In this document: positions 1 through 7,530 of the stretch, piece by piece
Numbering within the stretch: the stretch's first letter is position 1
Layout: each line of letters begins with the position of its first letter
Source of the DNA: Oscillospiraceae bacterium
GTDB taxonomy: Bacteria > Bacillota_A > Clostridia > Oscillospirales > JAAYXM01
NCBI GenBank assembly: GCA_017408185.1
Contig: JAFQVE010000590.1
Span: 1-8,906 of the forward strand
Direction of reading: 5' to 3'
Length of the DNA: 8,906 nt
Translations under genes and position numbers: made by a program
Notes under the pieces: generated by a model
Told to the model about the DNA's origin: nothing
What the model saw: the letters and a program-made list of their open reading frames with translations, nothing else
Databases searched by the model: none

Positions 1-993
1 AAGCTGCTTTGTCATTGTTTCATTCTCTACTCCCGCCATATCGCCGACAGGCTCACCACCATTTACACCGGTGAAATGAAGTATTCCGCCATAAGTTTCA
101 TCCCAGCCATTTTCAAATGCTTTCTTTGCAACAGCGGCGATTTTCTCATTCCATTTATCCTCATTGCAAAGCTCCGCCGCTTCATACATAAACCACATAT
201 CCTCCATTGTGTGCCCCGGGTTCATATGCTGTCCTAAAATCTGCGGGAAGAAGGAATTGTCTTCACTCATAATTATCTCATGCATAACGTTGTTTTTATC
301 AACAAAGTGATTGAGAACGTCTTCTGTATAGTTATAAACAAGGCTACGGAGATATTTTCCGTATTCCGCATCAAGCTTATCTGCCGCAAGGCACAGTTCT
401 TTTGTGGTATTTGACATTATCATCGGTATTCCGTGCGCGCGAAACTTTGGGGATAACGGATACGGGAGTGTGTTAAAAGTGTTCTTCTCAATCCGCTCAA
501 CACACGATGCGTGAAGCTTCTTCGCAAACTCATATTTTTCCTTGTCCTCGCTCACAAGAGCATACCTCGCAAGACCGATAACGGCAAAGCAATCGGCATA
601 GATGCTCATATCAAGCTCGTCATATCTGTCAACCTTTTTAGGCGAGCCGTCGCGATTCATAAGGAATACACAACGCCAGTCATTCTCTCCCATAAGGCAG
701 TGTTCTGTCAGAAACTCTGCTCCCTGTTTTGCAAGGCGGAAAAACTCACCCCGTTCCTCTTGCGTGAACATAACAGCAGGAGTATCGCAAAGCTTTGCAA
801 ACATCCAAACAAAACGGCCTTGGCTCCATGTGTATTTATCATGCGAAACGAGCTTTTCGCCCTTATTGTCAAAGCAGTTTAGAAATCCGCCGTATTCCTT
901 ATCCTCGCATCTCGGCATCCAAAAGGACAGTATCTGATTTCTCAGCTCATTTTCAAAAAAGCCGTGAAGTTTTATTATTTCTGTTTTTTGCAT
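1..993 (-). CDS. N-acylglucosamine 2-epimerase (AGE/RnBP) family protein, 3' end cut by window edge
   Basis: The reading frame opens at an ATG at 993 and stays open to base 1, giving the first 331 residues; family members usually run about 390-420, so roughly the last 60-90 are missing. The fold is an (alpha/alpha)6 barrel that interconverts GlcNAc and ManNAc, or related sugars, in the cytoplasm. Visible hallmarks are FWMPRCEDKEYGGF near residue 24, KYTWSQGRFVWM at 53-64, a WRCVFLMNRDGSP stretch near 106, and NPGHTMED at 258-265, whose His261 matches one of the two catalytic histidines. The second, in the family's WWPH-type motif, should lie just past the edge, since the fragment ends MTKQL. 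These motifs resemble GlcNAc 2-epimerase/RnBP more than cellobiose 2-epimerase, but the substrate is unproven. The site GAGGA (1002-1006) sits 8 bases before the start. No signal peptide is seen. The gene follows the GH3 gene by 51 bases. Confidence 0.88.
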   Translation of the reverse strand, partial: MQKTEIIKLHGFFENELRNQILSFWMPRCEDKEYGGFLNCFDNKGEKLVSHDKYTWSQGRFVWMFAKLCDTPAVMFTQEERGEFFRLAKQGAEFLTEHCLMGENDWRCVFLMNRDGSPKKVDRYDELDMSIYADCFAVIGLARYALVSEDKEKYEFAKKLHASCVERIEKNTFNTLPYPLSPKFRAHGIPMIMSNTTKELCLAADKLDAEYGKYLRSLVYNYTEDVLNHFVDKNNVMHEIIMSEDNSFFPQILGQHMNPGHTMEDMWFMYEAAELCNEDKWNEKIAAVAKKAFENGWDETYGGILHFTGVNGGEPVGDMAGVENETMTKQL

Positions 994-1044
994 TTAACTT
1001 ATCCTCACTTTCAAAATGGTAATGGCAAATCTCCCTTGTTTACG

Positions 1045-3060
1045 TTACCCGATCATGGTTTCACCGATGACCTGTATACTATATGGTATATCATCTTCTA
1101 TAATTATTTCTTTTTCAAGTCGTATATCTTGCGAAGATGCCCCAATATAGATAGTATATTTTCCCGGTTCGGTCACCCAATCTTTTAAAAGCACATTGTA
1201 ATATCCAAGGTCTTTTATATCAACGGTTAACGTTATAGGTTCTGTTTCGCCCGATTTGACAAACATCTTTTCAAAAGCTTTCAGTTCCTTTATTGGTCTT
1301 GTGACTGTTGAAACGGGATCGCCGACATATAGCTGTACCACTTCCGCACCGTCTGTATCTCCCATATTTTTGATGTTAAAAGAAACTTCTAAATTATTAT
1401 CTTTTCGCAAAACTTTTATATCGCTGTACTCAAACTTGGTATACGACAAGCCGTGCCCAAAAGGATAAGCAATTTCTTCAGGATGTATGTCGTAATACCT
1501 GTAACCTACAAATAGCCCTTCACGATACTTAATTGTATATTCATTCCCCGGATATTCAAGATCTGAACGTAATTTTATCGGGAAAGTCTCTGAAAGCTTT
1601 CCGGACGGATTGACAACACCGCACAGTACATCGGCAATCGCTCCGCCTGAACTTTCTCCGCCAAGCCACATCTGAACAATTGAATGCACCTTATTTCTCC
1701 AATCTCCGAGAATCATCGCAGCCCCTGACTGAATTACAACAACGACTTTTTTGCCGCTGTCTACTGCGTAGTTTATAAACATTTCATAATTGGGATTAAG
1801 CTCAGCACTTCTCCTGTCAAACTGTTCAGTATCCTCTGATTCCATTGAACCTACAAACATAAGAACCAAATCAGTGTCTTCTATAAATTCCATGAATTCT
1901 TGACGTTTTGGCCAAAGCATTTCCGTTGCAAATGCTCTTTTCTGATACATCTCTTTGTATTTTAAATCCACATTGTTCCCAAGTATTTTCTTCAGTTCCT
2001 CATACGGAGAATCAATATACTCATCCACTACATTAACTTCCGCACTTCCTTGCCCTGATATCAGCGGAGACTTTGCAAATTCACCGACCACTGCGATTCT
2101 CTTATATTTTTCTTTTGTAACCGGAAGAACATTTTCGCGATTTTCAAGCAACACCATTCCTGCCGCCGCAATTTTTCTTGCCGCTTCGTGCTGTTTTTTT
2201 CTGTCATAAGTTATTTTCTTTTCCGTTCTCGCGAGTAGAAATTCTATCATTCGTTTTGCCGCAATATCAACTTCTTTTTCTGTTACTTCGCCCATCTCCA
2301 CGCTTTTCATAATATCTTGCTCGAAATTTTCGTTTCTGGGCATTTGTAAATCTAGACCTGCTTTAAGCGCTTTTACAGAGTTATGCACCGCACCCCAATC
2401 CGACACGACAAAGCCGTCATATCCCCATAAATCTCGCAACACCTCGGTCAACAAAAATTTATTTTCTGAGCACCAGATAGAGTGGAGCTTATTATAAGCA
2501 CACATCACACTCGCAGGAGACGACTTTTTTATTGCGATTTCAAATGCCTTAAGATAAATTTCCATAAGAGTGCGGATATCAACATCCACGCTGGCTGTAA
2601 GACGATATTTTTCCTGATTATTTACTGCAAAATGTTTAAGTGATGCAGCAACTCCCAAGCTTTGCAATCCGTTTATGTATGCCGCCGCAATTTCGCCTGC
2701 AAGAACCGGATCCTCTGCAATATATTCAAAGTTTCTTCCACAAAGGATATTTCTTTTTATGTTGATCCCGGGACCCAAAAGCATATCTACCCCCTGCTCT
2801 ATGCAGTCTTTTGCAAGAGCTTGCCCCATTTTGTTTACAAGCTCAATATCCCATGTGGAACCCACAAGACAGAGATTAGGAAACGCTGTGCAATTTTTCT
2901 CACGACCTGTCCGCACTCCGTGAGGACCGTCTGCAAAGCTTTTAGCACGAAGTCCCAATCTGCCTATTTCTGCAGTTGCCATCGCCCCCGCGCCCGTGAG
3001 GAGAGAAATCTTTTCTTCAAGAGTTAATTCGGACAGAATTTTGTCAATTTTATTTTTCAT
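1045..3060 (-). CDS. Glycoside hydrolase family 3 beta-glycosidase (beta-glucosidase-like)
   Basis: This 671-residue protein has no signal peptide and should act in the cytoplasm, releasing terminal beta-linked sugars (glucose or xylose most likely) from imported oligosaccharides. The N-terminal barrel carries DGPHGVR (44-50), GRNFEYIAEDP (108-118), KHFAVNNQE (142-150) and VVSDWGAVHN, which places the nucleophile at Asp221. The second domain has GSMESEDTEQFDR (404-416); Glu412 aligns with the acid/base of the usual EGxDR motif, although Gln replaces the common Gly. LCGVVNPSGKLSETFP (479-494) and AYPFGHGLSY (531-540) are typical of the family. A fibronectin III-like domain fills about 550-640 (GAEVVQLYVGDP). 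There is no PA14 insertion, so it is shorter than the common 700-800 residue bacterial forms. AAGGAAGGAG (3071-3080) precedes the ATG by 10 bases. The exact sugar cannot be read from the sequence; a NagZ-type function is unlikely given the domain layout. Confidence 0.95.
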   Translation of the reverse strand: MKNKIDKILSELTLEEKISLLTGAGAMATAEIGRLGLRAKSFADGPHGVRTGREKNCTAFPNLCLVGSTWDIELVNKMGQALAKDCIEQGVDMLLGPGINIKRNILCGRNFEYIAEDPVLAGEIAAAYINGLQSLGVAASLKHFAVNNQEKYRLTASVDVDIRTLMEIYLKAFEIAIKKSSPASVMCAYNKLHSIWCSENKFLLTEVLRDLWGYDGFVVSDWGAVHNSVKALKAGLDLQMPRNENFEQDIMKSVEMGEVTEKEVDIAAKRMIEFLLARTEKKITYDRKKQHEAARKIAAAGMVLLENRENVLPVTKEKYKRIAVVGEFAKSPLISGQGSAEVNVVDEYIDSPYEELKKILGNNVDLKYKEMYQKRAFATEMLWPKRQEFMEFIEDTDLVLMFVGSMESEDTEQFDRRSAELNPNYEMFINYAVDSGKKVVVVIQSGAAMILGDWRNKVHSIVQMWLGGESSGGAIADVLCGVVNPSGKLSETFPIKLRSDLEYPGNEYTIKYREGLFVGYRYYDIHPEEIAYPFGHGLSYTKFEYSDIKVLRKDNNLEVSFNIKNMGDTDGAEVVQLYVGDPVSTVTRPIKELKAFEKMFVKSGETEPITLTVDIKDLGYYNVLLKDWVTEPGKYTIYIGASSQDIRLEKEIIIEDDIPYSIQVIGETMIG

Positions 3061-3102
3061 GCAAGTATTTCTCCTTCCTTTTTAATCCGTTTGGTTGTGA
3101 AA

Positions 3103-3978
3103 CTATATTCCCGCTTTGAATCTTTCGATTTTCCTTATAAGACTTCTCCCCACCTGTTCTGCAAATTTCACGGCAACGGGAATAAAATCATCCTCCATAT
3201 ACGGACTGAAAAAGCTTCTTACCTCATATGTAAAGTCACCCTGATAATCCATTTCCGCAAGCGTTTTACATATTTCATCCCAATTAAGCTTTCTCGTATA
3301 CGGAAGTGTGTGATTATCACTCACGCAATCCACATCATGGATATGAAGCGCATAAACTCTGTGCCTCAGATTTGCAAGTAGGTTTGACGGTGTATCGCTG
3401 ACCAAAGCCGCATGTCCGGTATCAACGCAAGCGACTATATATTCGCTGTTAAGCGAGTCAATATACCTGCAGAATTCATCACTATGCGAACAAACGCTGC
3501 TTACAACAACATTCCTTCGCTTATCAAAGCTATATACATTCTCTATAGCTATTTTTATATTATTTTTTTCTGCATACGGAATAAGTGATTTATAAAACGC
3601 CATATTTCTTTCAAACAAAGCTTCCTTCTGCCATTGATAACCGTCCCCCTCATCCTTTATTGGATGAACAACAATAACCTTTGCTCCAAGACAAGCTGCC
3701 ACTTCAATTGAACGCACAATTTTATCATAATACTCACCGCTTTCCCTGCTCGGAGTAGGCGCGTGAGCCTGATTGCAGATTATACCAATTTCATCTGCGT
3801 ATTTCTTTATTTCATCGGCATATTCCAAATACGAATTTTCTGCCAGCATTTTTTCAGCAGGCGTGCCGTAACACATTGTCAAATCAAATGCATCAAATCC
3901 GGCTTCCTTCAGCAGACGTATAGCCTCTTTATCGGAAAATCTGTTTGCGAGGGTTGCTGTGCACATTGAAAGCAACAT
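3103..3978 (-). CDS. Sugar phosphate isomerase/epimerase (xylose isomerase-like TIM barrel)
   Basis: A 291-residue single-domain protein of the AP endonuclease 2 / xylose-isomerase-like TIM-barrel superfamily, at the usual family length. Strand-end motifs supply a divalent-metal site: Glu146 (IAIENVYS), Asp186 (CVDTGH), His212 (ALHIHD) and Glu252 (FTYEVR). This is the same E-D-H-E pattern used by ketose 3-epimerases and IolE/IolI-type enzymes. Other barrel elements are the start MLLSMCTATL, GFDAFDLT near 27 and VIVVHP near 101. It is expected to be cytoplasmic and to isomerise, epimerise or dehydrate a free or modified sugar; the substrate cannot be assigned. The start at 3978 is preferred over the in-frame ATG at 3966 because GGAAAGG (3987-3993) lies 8 bases before the former, while no site precedes the latter. 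It sits 83 bases after the binding-protein gene, beyond a hairpin, and 42 bases before the GH3 gene. Confidence 0.88.
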   Translation of the reverse strand: MLLSMCTATLANRFSDKEAIRLLKEAGFDAFDLTMCYGTPAEKMLAENSYLEYADEIKKYADEIGIICNQAHAPTPSRESGEYYDKIVRSIEVAACLGAKVIVVHPIKDEGDGYQWQKEALFERNMAFYKSLIPYAEKNNIKIAIENVYSFDKRRNVVVSSVCSHSDEFCRYIDSLNSEYIVACVDTGHAALVSDTPSNLLANLRHRVYALHIHDVDCVSDNHTLPYTRKLNWDEICKTLAEMDYQGDFTYEVRSFFSPYMEDDFIPVAVKFAEQVGRSLIRKIERFKAGI

Positions 3979-4019
3979 AACATATACCTTTCCTTTACAT
4001 AAATTTTCTGTTCAGCGCG

Positions 4020-4051
4020 TATCGGCTTCTGTGTTGATACAGAAGCCGATA
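4020..4051 (-). other. Perfect 13-bp stem-loop between the binding-protein and isomerase genes
   Basis: Bases 4020-4032 pair perfectly with 4039-4051 around a six-base loop (GTTGAT on the plus strand). The stem begins 10 bases after the solute-binding protein stop and ends about 26 bases before the ribosome binding site of the next gene. On the transcribed strand it is followed by CGCGCTGAACAG, with no run of U, so it is not a textbook intrinsic terminator. From placement, it could protect the 3' end of the binding-protein message or partly block read-through, giving more binding protein than downstream enzyme. That role is inferred; the stem itself is directly visible. Confidence 0.85.
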
Positions 4052-4061
4052 TAATGCACAT

Positions 4062-5609
4062 TTATTTTACTCGGTTATACGCCGATTCATATGCGGACAG
4101 AACTTCTTCGACGCCCATTTCTTTGAGATTCAGTACAAATGCATCAAAGTTTGCGATTGGTTCCTGTCCGAGAATAAACTTCATAAGCATTTCCTGTGTG
4201 TATGTATGACAGGCAGACTTGTATTGATCGATAACATTCTGCTCATCATCATTAAAGCTGACCCAAAGAGTGACAGGGTAATGCGGAAGTGTATGTTCGA
4301 TAACAAGAGCTTCGCTTGCAAGCGTCGTTTCAGACTGAACTGCTTCTGCAGCAAGCGGATCAATGCGGCAGAACGAGCCGTAAAGCTGGAAGCCGTACAT
4401 ACTGTTCGGTGCTGTTCCTGCTTCGTCTGTTATAAACTTTTTCTTACCGTCAACAATCTCATATGTTTCCCCTTCTTTTCCCCAGGAAACAAGCTCCATT
4501 GCCTCATCGGTATACATCCAGTCCACAAACTTTGCCGCATTTGCAATACCGTCTGCTCTGCCTGTATCCGGAATAGAAAAACCTATCTGCTCAATATCAC
4601 CGCGCTCTACCATCGGAACTCCCTTTTCGGCATTTGCCACAGGAGGTACCATTGCCTGAAGCTTAAATTCAGGTTTATTCTGTGCGGCAAGCTGATTGAA
4701 ATGATCTATACGTAACTGAAGATGCGGCATAATAAAAGCTTTATCCGAAAGAATCATTTCAGTCCACGTTGAATCGTTCATAGTAATGAAATCCGCCGGC
4801 ATAAGCTCTTCATCAATCATTTTCTTGTAGAACGTTATAACTTCACGCGCAGTTTCCTCGGTTGCTCCCCAGCGCCACTCTTCATCGTCAAAATCATAGT
4901 ATGCTTCAGCTGCCCACCACTTATCAAAGGATGATCCCGGAATATCAAACCAGTATGCCGCACTTCTTGTGCACAGAGGATATGAATTCGGATAAAGAGC
5001 TTTAAGCTCTTTGCACACATTGTAAAGCTCATCAAAGGTTTCCGGAACCTTCAGATTGTGTTTTTTGAAAACATCCTCACGGTAAAGCCATGCACGCATA
5101 CGCGTTTTTCCCTCTCTTCCCGTGCCGGGTGTATAGTATATTTTGCCGTCTGCAAGTGTACGGGGCTTTACAGCTATATCATATTCCTCCGGAGAAAGAG
5201 AAGCTTTCCATGCATTATACGTCGGCATAAAAGCCTTAAGATCGTCAAATGCGATAAGCCCCTGACCTGCATATTTTCTGTGCTGTGTATTGCTTGAAAA
5301 TGCAATAAGGTCCGGCAATGTATCTCTTGCAGCAAACATAAGCGGATATTTTGATCCTGCTTCAGTATCGGGAATTGATGTAATATCAAGCGTTGCGCCT
5401 GAGCCTTCTGCCATATACTCCCAGATTTTCCAGTCGTCACGGACAGGCCAGCTGGAGGATGACGGAACAAGCATAGAAATAACATCGTCTTTTGTAAGCG
5501 GCTCTGCTGCATTTGAAGTATCAATCTCTGTTGCACCGCCACCCGAGCCGCACGCAGCAAGGGATACAAGCATAAGCAGAACGAGAGTTAATGTAATAAA
5601 TCTTTTCAT
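4062..5609 (-). CDS. Extracellular sugar-binding lipoprotein (ABC transporter, LplA/family 1 type)
   Basis: This 515-residue protein begins with a lipoprotein signal peptide: a basic MKRF, a hydrophobic run to about residue 16, and the lipobox LAAC with the modified Cys20, followed by a Gly/Ser-rich tether. It would be anchored on the outer face of the membrane and hand a sugar, probably an oligosaccharide, to an ABC importer. The mature part has the two-lobed binding-protein pattern: YPLMFAARDTLPDLIAF (88-104), corresponding to the family's ASGDLPD-type segment, LYREDVFKKHNLKVPETFDELY (175-196) and many Trp/Tyr residues suited to sugar stacking. The length fits the large LplA/YtcQ-like proteins of Bacillota, which normally travel with LplB and YtcP-type permeases; none are found here. 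AAGGAG (5621-5626) lies 11 bases before the ATG. It starts 26 bases after the GH20 gene. The ligand is unknown. Confidence 0.93.
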   Translation of the reverse strand: MKRFITLTLVLLMLVSLAACGSGGGATEIDTSNAAEPLTKDDVISMLVPSSSSWPVRDDWKIWEYMAEGSGATLDITSIPDTEAGSKYPLMFAARDTLPDLIAFSSNTQHRKYAGQGLIAFDDLKAFMPTYNAWKASLSPEEYDIAVKPRTLADGKIYYTPGTGREGKTRMRAWLYREDVFKKHNLKVPETFDELYNVCKELKALYPNSYPLCTRSAAYWFDIPGSSFDKWWAAEAYYDFDDEEWRWGATEETAREVITFYKKMIDEELMPADFITMNDSTWTEMILSDKAFIMPHLQLRIDHFNQLAAQNKPEFKLQAMVPPVANAEKGVPMVERGDIEQIGFSIPDTGRADGIANAAKFVDWMYTDEAMELVSWGKEGETYEIVDGKKKFITDEAGTAPNSMYGFQLYGSFCRIDPLAAEAVQSETTLASEALVIEHTLPHYPVTLWVSFNDDEQNVIDQYKSACHTYTQEMLMKFILGQEPIANFDAFVLNLKEMGVEEVLSAYESAYNRVK

Positions 5610-5635
5610 TTTGTTTTTCGCTCCTTTTTCATTAT

Positions 5636-7516
5636 TTAACTTAATACATTTGCGGTTACATTTTTAACCCATACATTATTGTTTACAACCGGATGCTCCG
5701 GATCTTTGCAAGGCATAAACGGAAGGCGTTCACGCTCAAGCTCGTCAAGCTTGTCAACTTTGCCTGAAAGATAGTTATTAAGCCGTCCGGCTGAAACCTC
5801 AAGCCTTCTCAGCACTCCGCCGAGCTTTAAATCGAGACTGTCAAGACCTATAATCTGATTTTCGCGGTTCCACTGTTCGGTTACGGAATCACAGAACGTA
5901 CGCATTCGGCTTATTATTTCCGGAAGAGTTTCATTTGCAATTTGGGTAAGTTTATCTCTGTTTCCGGCGTGATATGCGCCATATAGCTCTATTCCCACAT
6001 CACATTTAAGTTCGAGAACTCTGCACAAATCACGCTCAAGCTCAAATAAATACGCCCATTTTGAATTTCTTTTGGCGTAAGTATCAAACTCTTTCGCCCA
6101 TTTTGCAAAATGCTCCTTGTAATACGGGGCGACATGCTTATCAAAAAGACCCATAAGCACATCCTGATACAAAAGATAAAGCTCAGGATTGAACTGTCCT
6201 TCCGTCGGGTCATTGTTCTTTTCGAGCATACCCGGCATATCAAGGTTATAGAACTCATCATAAGCCGCCGACATACACGTTCTGAAGCGCTTCTTAATAT
6301 CTTCCGAATCGTTTCTGTAGCACAATTCTGCCCATAGCTGGAGATTCGGCATCATAGAATAGTTTGAAGCAAGATTTCCGTTATCTCCCCATGCTGTGAC
6401 AATAACTTCTCTGATGCCGTTTTTTCTGCAGCATTTATGCTGAACCCTGCACGTTTTCTCCGAATATCGGTTATTCGGAGAAAATCCGCTCCATTTCCAT
6501 GCCCCCGGTGCGAACACCACGTTATCCGTTACATCCTTATGAAGCCTGAACATACCGTCAACCAGTTCTTCATCGTAGTTGTAATAATCCCAGTAAACAA
6601 GCTCCACATCGTCGGGGAACTGCTTAATAAGTTCTGCATCCATAGGCTTGTCTATGTGGTAATATTCCTGTGTGGGGGATGTTACGCGGAAGAACATATC
6701 GCTCCACATCATCGGACGGAAACCGTATTTACGCGCGATTTCAAACACCTTTTTGCAATGCTGAAGCATCAGCTCAAGACGCGGCTTGTAGCCCTTGGTG
6801 TCAAGATATCTCCCAAGTCCCAAAGCGTGTGCTTCATCAAGACCGATGTTTATTCTGCGGCTTGTAAAGCACTCTGCCATTGTTTTGAATTCACACTCTA
6901 TAAATTCATATGTATCCGGACTGTCCACGAGCAGAATCGCCTCTGTATCACATAATTTCTTACTGTCTGCCCAGCGGAGAAATGTCGAAAGATGTGCAAG
7001 AGTCTGAATACACGGTGTAAGCTCAATGCCAAAAAGCTTTGTATACTCATCCATTTGTCTTATATCTTCTTTGGTGAGACGAGGTCTCATATATCCGAAG
7101 TACGGATACTCTTTCATCTCAAAGGAATCCTCGGTATAAAGCTGTATCATAGAGTATCCCATAAGAGCAAGACGGCATGTCATTTCTTTGAACGTATCAA
7201 AAGTTACAACTGCGTTTCTTGAACAGTCAAGCATAAATCCGAGAGTATCATAACAGGGGTTTTCAGATATCCCAAATGCTTTCGTATTTTCCTTCAATTT
7301 TTCAACCAGAAGGCCTATACAACGAGCAATGTGATGTTTCTTTGAGTAGAATACCTCTCCGCATTTTCCATCCCACAATATACGGATATCTCCGTCCTGT
7401 TGGGTGAATGTAACTTCAATCCCGTCATTGCTGAGTTCAATTTCAAGAATTGAACTCAGCTCTTTCACTCCTTTGAGTTGCAGCTCGTCAAGACCTTTAA
7501 ATTTAAACTTAAGCAT
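5636..7516 (-). CDS. Glycoside hydrolase family 20 beta-N-acetylhexosaminidase-like protein
   Basis: A cytoplasmic enzyme of about 626 residues, predicted to remove terminal beta-GlcNAc or GalNAc by substrate-assisted catalysis. Numbering from the upstream ATG at 7522, a small N-terminal GH20b-like domain (about 1-85) precedes the barrel, which opens with YDTLGFMLDCSRNAV near 91. The catalytic pair is Asp229-Glu230 in INIGLDEAHALGLGRY. MMWSDMF (271-277), a PGAWKWSGFSPNNR stretch near 339 and VTAWGDNGN (375-383) are further barrel-end motifs with active-site tryptophans. A mainly helical C-terminal region runs from about 440 to the end. The layout resembles the signal-less bacterial GH20 group that includes Paenibacillus Hex1. 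The ATG at 7516 is chosen because GGGAG (7525-7529) lies 8 bases before it, but only 2 bases before the ATG at 7522. It begins 14 bases after the SLH gene stop, so translational coupling is likely. Two 13-bp inverted repeats lie inside the gene. Confidence 0.9.
   Translation of the reverse strand: MLKFKFKGLDELQLKGVKELSSILEIELSNDGIEVTFTQQDGDIRILWDGKCGEVFYSKKHHIARCIGLLVEKLKENTKAFGISENPCYDTLGFMLDCSRNAVVTFDTFKEMTCRLALMGYSMIQLYTEDSFEMKEYPYFGYMRPRLTKEDIRQMDEYTKLFGIELTPCIQTLAHLSTFLRWADSKKLCDTEAILLVDSPDTYEFIECEFKTMAECFTSRRINIGLDEAHALGLGRYLDTKGYKPRLELMLQHCKKVFEIARKYGFRPMMWSDMFFRVTSPTQEYYHIDKPMDAELIKQFPDDVELVYWDYYNYDEELVDGMFRLHKDVTDNVVFAPGAWKWSGFSPNNRYSEKTCRVQHKCCRKNGIREVIVTAWGDNGNLASNYSMMPNLQLWAELCYRNDSEDIKKRFRTCMSAAYDEFYNLDMPGMLEKNNDPTEGQFNPELYLLYQDVLMGLFDKHVAPYYKEHFAKWAKEFDTYAKRNSKWAYLFELERDLCRVLELKCDVGIELYGAYHAGNRDKLTQIANETLPEIISRMRTFCDSVTEQWNRENQIIGLDSLDLKLGGVLRRLEVSAGRLNNYLSGKVDKLDELERERLPFMPCKDPEHPVVNNNVWVKNVTANVLS
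6454..6484 (-). repeat. Perfect 13-bp inverted repeat inside the GH20 gene
   Basis: Bases 6454-6466 pair perfectly with 6472-6484 around the five-base loop TCGGT. The stem falls in the codons for FSPNNRYSEK, close to conserved active-site sequence of the GH20 barrel. On the transcribed strand no U-run follows it. It is directly visible; whether it acts as an RNA structure, for example by slowing ribosomes or marking a cleavage site, is unknown. Confidence 0.85.
7430..7460 (-). repeat. Perfect 13-bp inverted repeat near the 5' end of the GH20 gene
   Basis: Bases 7430-7442 pair perfectly with 7448-7460 around the five-base loop TCAAG. In the message the stem begins about 57 bases after the A of the preferred start codon at 7516 and covers the codons for about ELSSILEIELS. 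This position is downstream of the initiating ribosome's footprint, so it could affect early elongation or mRNA stability rather than initiation itself. The role is inference. Confidence 0.85.
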
Positions 7517-7530
7517 AATCATTTCTCCCG
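7517..7530 (-). promoter_or_regulatory. Start-deciding ribosome binding site of the GH20 gene
   Basis: The 14-base gap after the TAG of the SLH gene holds GGGAG at 7525-7529 followed by two ATGs in the same frame, at 7522 and 7516. Spacing is 2 bases to the first and 8 to the second, so the second is the likely start. The site nearly touches the upstream stop codon, so ribosomes ending the SLH protein could restart here. Confidence 0.7.

Noticed and set aside
3103..3978. C-glycoside-cleaving (DgpC-like) enzyme
   Set aside because: Those TIM-barrel subunits come with a small partner subunit and often a Gfo/Idh oxidoreductase; neither is present in the window, so the sequence does not support this assignment.
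4020..4051. Intrinsic terminator after the binding-protein gene
   Set aside because: The stem is strong, but no U-run follows on the transcribed strand and the stem bottom is followed by CGCGCTG, so I list it as a stem-loop of uncertain role rather than a terminator.
4994..5012. 8-bp inverted repeat with a three-base loop inside the binding-protein gene
   Set aside because: Short arms of this size are expected by chance at several places in nearly 9 kb; it is not comparable to the 12-13 bp stems.
6437..6955. A 172-codon open frame on the plus strand opposite the GH20 gene
   Set aside because: It is antisense to a gene with clear catalytic motifs; its product is low-complexity Cys/His/Ile-rich with no recognisable domain. 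The same holds for plus-strand frames at 4206-4715, 511-882, 7913-8302 and 2662-3027.
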